NCBI GenBank assembly: GCA_030789695.1
Contig: CM061141.1
Span: 172,188,807-172,252,806 of the forward strand
DNA length: 64,000 bases
From: Scilla litardierei
Lineage: Eukaryota > Streptophyta > Magnoliopsida > Asparagales > Asparagaceae
Direction of reading: 5' to 3'
Under the pieces are notes generated by a model. The model was not told where the DNA came from, ran no database searches, and worked only from the letters and a program-made list of their open reading frames with translations. The stretch's first letter is position 1. Each line of letters begins with the position of its first letter. Below are positions 60,731 to 64,000 of the stretch, one piece after another. Both the position numbers and the translations under genes were made by a program.

Positions 60731-62195
60731 CATCATATGCACTTTTATATTTGAAAAAAGTGATTGATTTATTGATTCCATTCAAATGCAAAATACAAAT
60801 CTCTCAGATCAAGTCTCAACAATGCAGTTTCATTTGAATTATATATCTGATACCATTGGGGATCCCTATTTTGGTTGTGTAATGACATACACTTCATGAC
60901 CGGTCTGTAGCCCCGATATAAGAGAGGTGCGTTAGGAATTTGACGACCATATTAATGCTATTAGATCTTTTTGAGTGGAGTCTTCAGATTGCACTCTGGT
61001 GCGACTCTGCAATGCATTGTATTGTCATCATACAAGTGTAAAAATGGTAGTGGCTAGGATTTATACAGAAGTGATACAGTGCTTTCCACCAAACATAGTG
61101 TAAGAATGAGCAAGGATAGGCTAGGAGTGACCAATATCTAGTCCTTGATGTGGTGGCATAGGTTATGGGGTTATAAGTGTGAGTATGGTAAGAATCTAGT
61201 TCATGCACTGTAAAAAAATAAAATAAGATAAAAAGGATGGTATTGGGAGAGAGTATAATCAGAAGAAAGATTAGTGCTTCATGTTTTGAGTAACTAAATG
61301 GATATGTGGAAGATCTAGGAGGGTGGAAGAAACATACTGGATATAGCAATTGGTAGCTGAGAAAAGAAACATATACAAATGAGGTCGGTTAGTTTCAAAT
61401 GAACTGCTGAAAGTAACTCCTGCAGATGCTAAAAGGATAAGATAAAAAGTAAAAAACCCAAAAAAATAATTTCATTTTTCTAAAAATATAATATTCTAAT
61501 TTTGTATTTCAAAAATGAATGTTGTGGAGGGAAAAAGAATAAGATACAATAAATACTAAGGAAAAAAATCTTATATTGGGGGAAAAGGTGCTCGGTTAAT
61601 ACTTAAAGAATGTAATGTTTGGATCATACAGATGAATCGATTCAAGGAGATATCTAAAGGACTACATGTGACCTAGACATTCATTTGGGGTAAGACCCTA
61701 ATGGATATAATCGGGTGCATAGAGGTTATATATGGAGTAAAGAATGATATGCGATATATGATTTGATTTTTCACAATATCATATGACATTATATAATAAC
61801 AAATATATGTTGGACAAACTTTCAATTTAGGCTAATTTTTTAATAACTGATCAATTTGAAACTCAATAATAAAAATTGATCAAGTTTGTACCGTATAGGC
61901 GTTCGTGCTTGATACTGCATTGTGCAAGAGTTCATGTGACGAACGAGGTTGTGAACCCCGATCAATTTAATGGTCATTTATTTGACCATAGTTGCCCACT
62001 CTGATTTTCTATCTCTCATGCTCTACCTTGATAAAAAACACGATCATTTACTTAATTAAAATGATCGTGGTTGCTAATCCCAGGCAGTTAAATGAATTTT
62101 TTTAGAGCTGGCCTGGGTCATATAAATGCATGTTTATTTCATCGAGGTTGCCAACCCTTGTCATTAAGACTTGAATCTTTATCCTCTTGCTTAAG
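60731..62195. other. Right flank, no gene recognised
   Basis: AT-rich DNA. A 121-codon minus-strand frame (60984-61349) has no recognisable motif and is probably chance. A perfect hairpin (CACGATCATTT / AAATGATCGTG, 9-nt loop) lies at 62039-62069. Confidence 0.4.
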
Positions 62196-62745
62196 GAATG
62201 AGGTTTCATCTGAAACCATTGGGTTCGGTTATTTCATTTAGGTTTCGAAGATGGACGAGACGAAATAGTTGCTAAAACTCGATTTCATTCGGTTTCGGGC
62301 AAAACCACTTTGTTTTGGCTTGTTTTGATCGAAATTAAGTGTCTTCAGTTTCGACCGGTTTCACTTGGTTTTAATCAGTTTCGGCCGAAACCAAATGCCC
62401 GAATTATTATTTCTTTCAATAAAATATGAGTTTGTATTTAAATACATGAACTGATTTGAACTATACAAATAAAAATATTTATTAAAATTTTAAATATTAT
62501 AAAAACTCTAAAATTTTATTGAAAATTTAAAAATTAAATTATAAAATTTATTAAAATTCTAAAAAACATTTATTACAAATGCATTGCTATAGAAATATAT
62601 GCATAATATATACATATAAATTCATATAAATCCGAAACTGAAACTCAAAACAAAACTAACAAACGGGCGAAACTTTGTGAAACCTAAAAAATTTCCAACG
62701 GTGAAACCAAACCGAAACCGAGTTCTCAAACCTTGGTCTTGCTCA
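62196..62745. repeat. GGTTTCGG-rich block, transposon-like
   Basis: Plus-strand GGTTTCG and TTTCGGCCGAAACC words (62200-62400) face complementary CGAAACC/CCGAAAC words (62630-62735) across an AT-rich centre. This gives a loose inverted-repeat layout like some small plant DNA transposons. No exact ends or target duplication were established. Confidence 0.35.
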
Positions 62746-63745
62746 TTGATGATGTATTTGAACTCGAAGCTACAAAGATCAAGTATATGTAAAGTTAGTA
62801 ATGTAATGCTTGAACGCGTCTCAAGTATGTGATGCTTGAGCGCTACTCCCAAGTGTAGGAGGACGTCAAGTAATAAATTTATATTAGGTGAGACCGGGTC
62901 AAATCACGGGGACAAGTCATTTTGCAATCGCAAGTTCAATTAATAAAAGAGAGGTATATGTGAAGATACAACCGACTAAGCTAATGGTGGAAATGTATGT
63001 GAAAATGTGTGTGAAACCATCTACCAAATCAACAACCTAGGGTGGAAGTATCGGGGAGGAAAATAGGTGAAGAAGCTTGTGTGGTGTGTGGGGATGTGGT
63101 TATTAAGCATATGGGTTCAATCCGAGGATAAGTCAATTGTCTTTCCGACTAAGGAATGAGCAATCGGTGGATGTGGCATTTTATTGAACCCATCATGTGC
63201 AATGAAAGTATGGTATGGAAAATCGAGATAATAAACAACCAAGCATATATGAAAGGTACCACTAGGCAAACTCCACTCTAGGGATACCTACTAGGGTCCC
63301 TAATTCAAAGTATATCCCAAAAATCCTACCACATAAACTTTAGAATATGCTAGAATTGAAATTCCATAGCCCAAGCAAGCAACATCACCACGCAACCACA
63401 CACAATGAGATCTAGCTACTCATAGCAATAAAAGAGACCTTTTCATCTCTAAAAACCATCATCCAATATTACTACAATAACCAAAATCAAATAAACAAAA
63501 TAAAGGGAAGAGATTACCAAAGATTTCTCTTAAGAAAATACCACTTTCCCTCCAATGATTGTGCTCCTCCAAGCTTTCTTGCTCCTCTCTAATGGCCTCT
63601 AACCCTAAGAATGAAGAAGAAGGAGAGTGGAATAAGGAAAATAGAGGGGGAGAAGCCCTAGAAATAAGCTCAGAAATTCAGGTATAGAAACATCACTAAC
63701 AGGTCGGATCTGCGCCCAAAAACCCGCAACTAAAGCACAAATCAG
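62746..63745. other. Right flank, transposon-like untranslated sequence
   Basis: GGTGAGACCGGGTCAAATCACGGGG-like sequence (about 62887-62912) resembles leader or LTR regions of plant retrotransposons. No gag, pol or primer site was recognised. Confidence 0.3.
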
Positions 63746-63945
63746 CAGAAATTTTCAGCACCGTCACCCTGTCTTGCGAAAATTCTAGAAAGTTCCAGGT
63801 GGCGATGGAACCGTAACAAAGTGTACTACGACTAAAAAATATCAGTAGGCCGGAATATACACTGAAATGATAGCAGAATTCTGCAGAAGATGGTAATAGC
63901 AGAATTTCCAGACCAGAAATTTTCAGCACCGTCACCATGTCTTCC
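63746..63945 (+). repeat. Short local duplication (offset 168 bp)
   Basis: GAAATTTTCAGCACCGTCAC occurs at 63748 and again at 63916, each followed by a C[CA][CT]TGTCTT stretch. An 83-codon minus-strand frame over it (63696-63947) is not recognised. Confidence 0.6.
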
Positions 63946-64000
63946 AAAAAATGCAGTAAATTGCTCCGACCTCCAAAAATTCTGGAAAAATATGCGTTGG

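Overview
The window is plant nuclear DNA, most likely from a dicot. The evidence is plant-type Ty3/gypsy retrotransposons (one primed by initiator tRNA-Met), Mutator-type inverted-repeat elements, a plant aldo-keto reductase exon and a probable piece of organelle DNA. It is not a gene cluster: about 40 kb of the 64 kb is one tandem satellite with a monomer of about 146 bp, all in one orientation, running from about 4.13 kb to 60.73 kb and broken by transposon-derived insertions.

Layout. 1-4.1 kb: left flank, with a GCGCCTTCG-type repeat, the last exon of an aldo-keto reductase (minus strand), a 270-bp direct repeat, a possible mitochondrial-carrier exon, and a boundary sequence that recurs near 52.8 kb. 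4.1-60.7 kb: the array (roughly 280 monomers by length), interrupted by two Mutator-like inverted-repeat elements (5.3 and 23.8 kb), two 3' ends of one Ty3/gypsy family (8.6-9.4 and 16.6-20.4 kb, the second holding a 2.6-kb insertion), a decayed minus-strand retroelement (32.9-36.8 kb), a Ty3/gypsy element nested in a solo LTR (45.1-49.7 kb, with a 500-N assembly gap), a flank-type repeat block (52.05-52.86 kb), a probable mitochondrial insert (53.5-54.1 kb) and a small unknown insert (55.5-55.7 kb). 60.7-64 kb: right flank without a recognisable gene.

The array has several levels of order. Single monomers are about 146 bp. There are at least two monomer classes. Marker monomers and a 160-bp inverted module recur every 5.6-7.7 kb once insertions are subtracted. 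A block of satellite plus LTR is duplicated at an offset of about 11 kb. The consensus monomer contains, on the minus strand, a sequence closely resembling the mammalian CENP-B box (8 of 9 core positions; at least four copies in the window match all nine). Each monomer also ends in a sequence resembling a plant 3' splice site. A centromeric or other structural role is an inference; no functional protein gene is intact here. All counts and alignments were made by eye.
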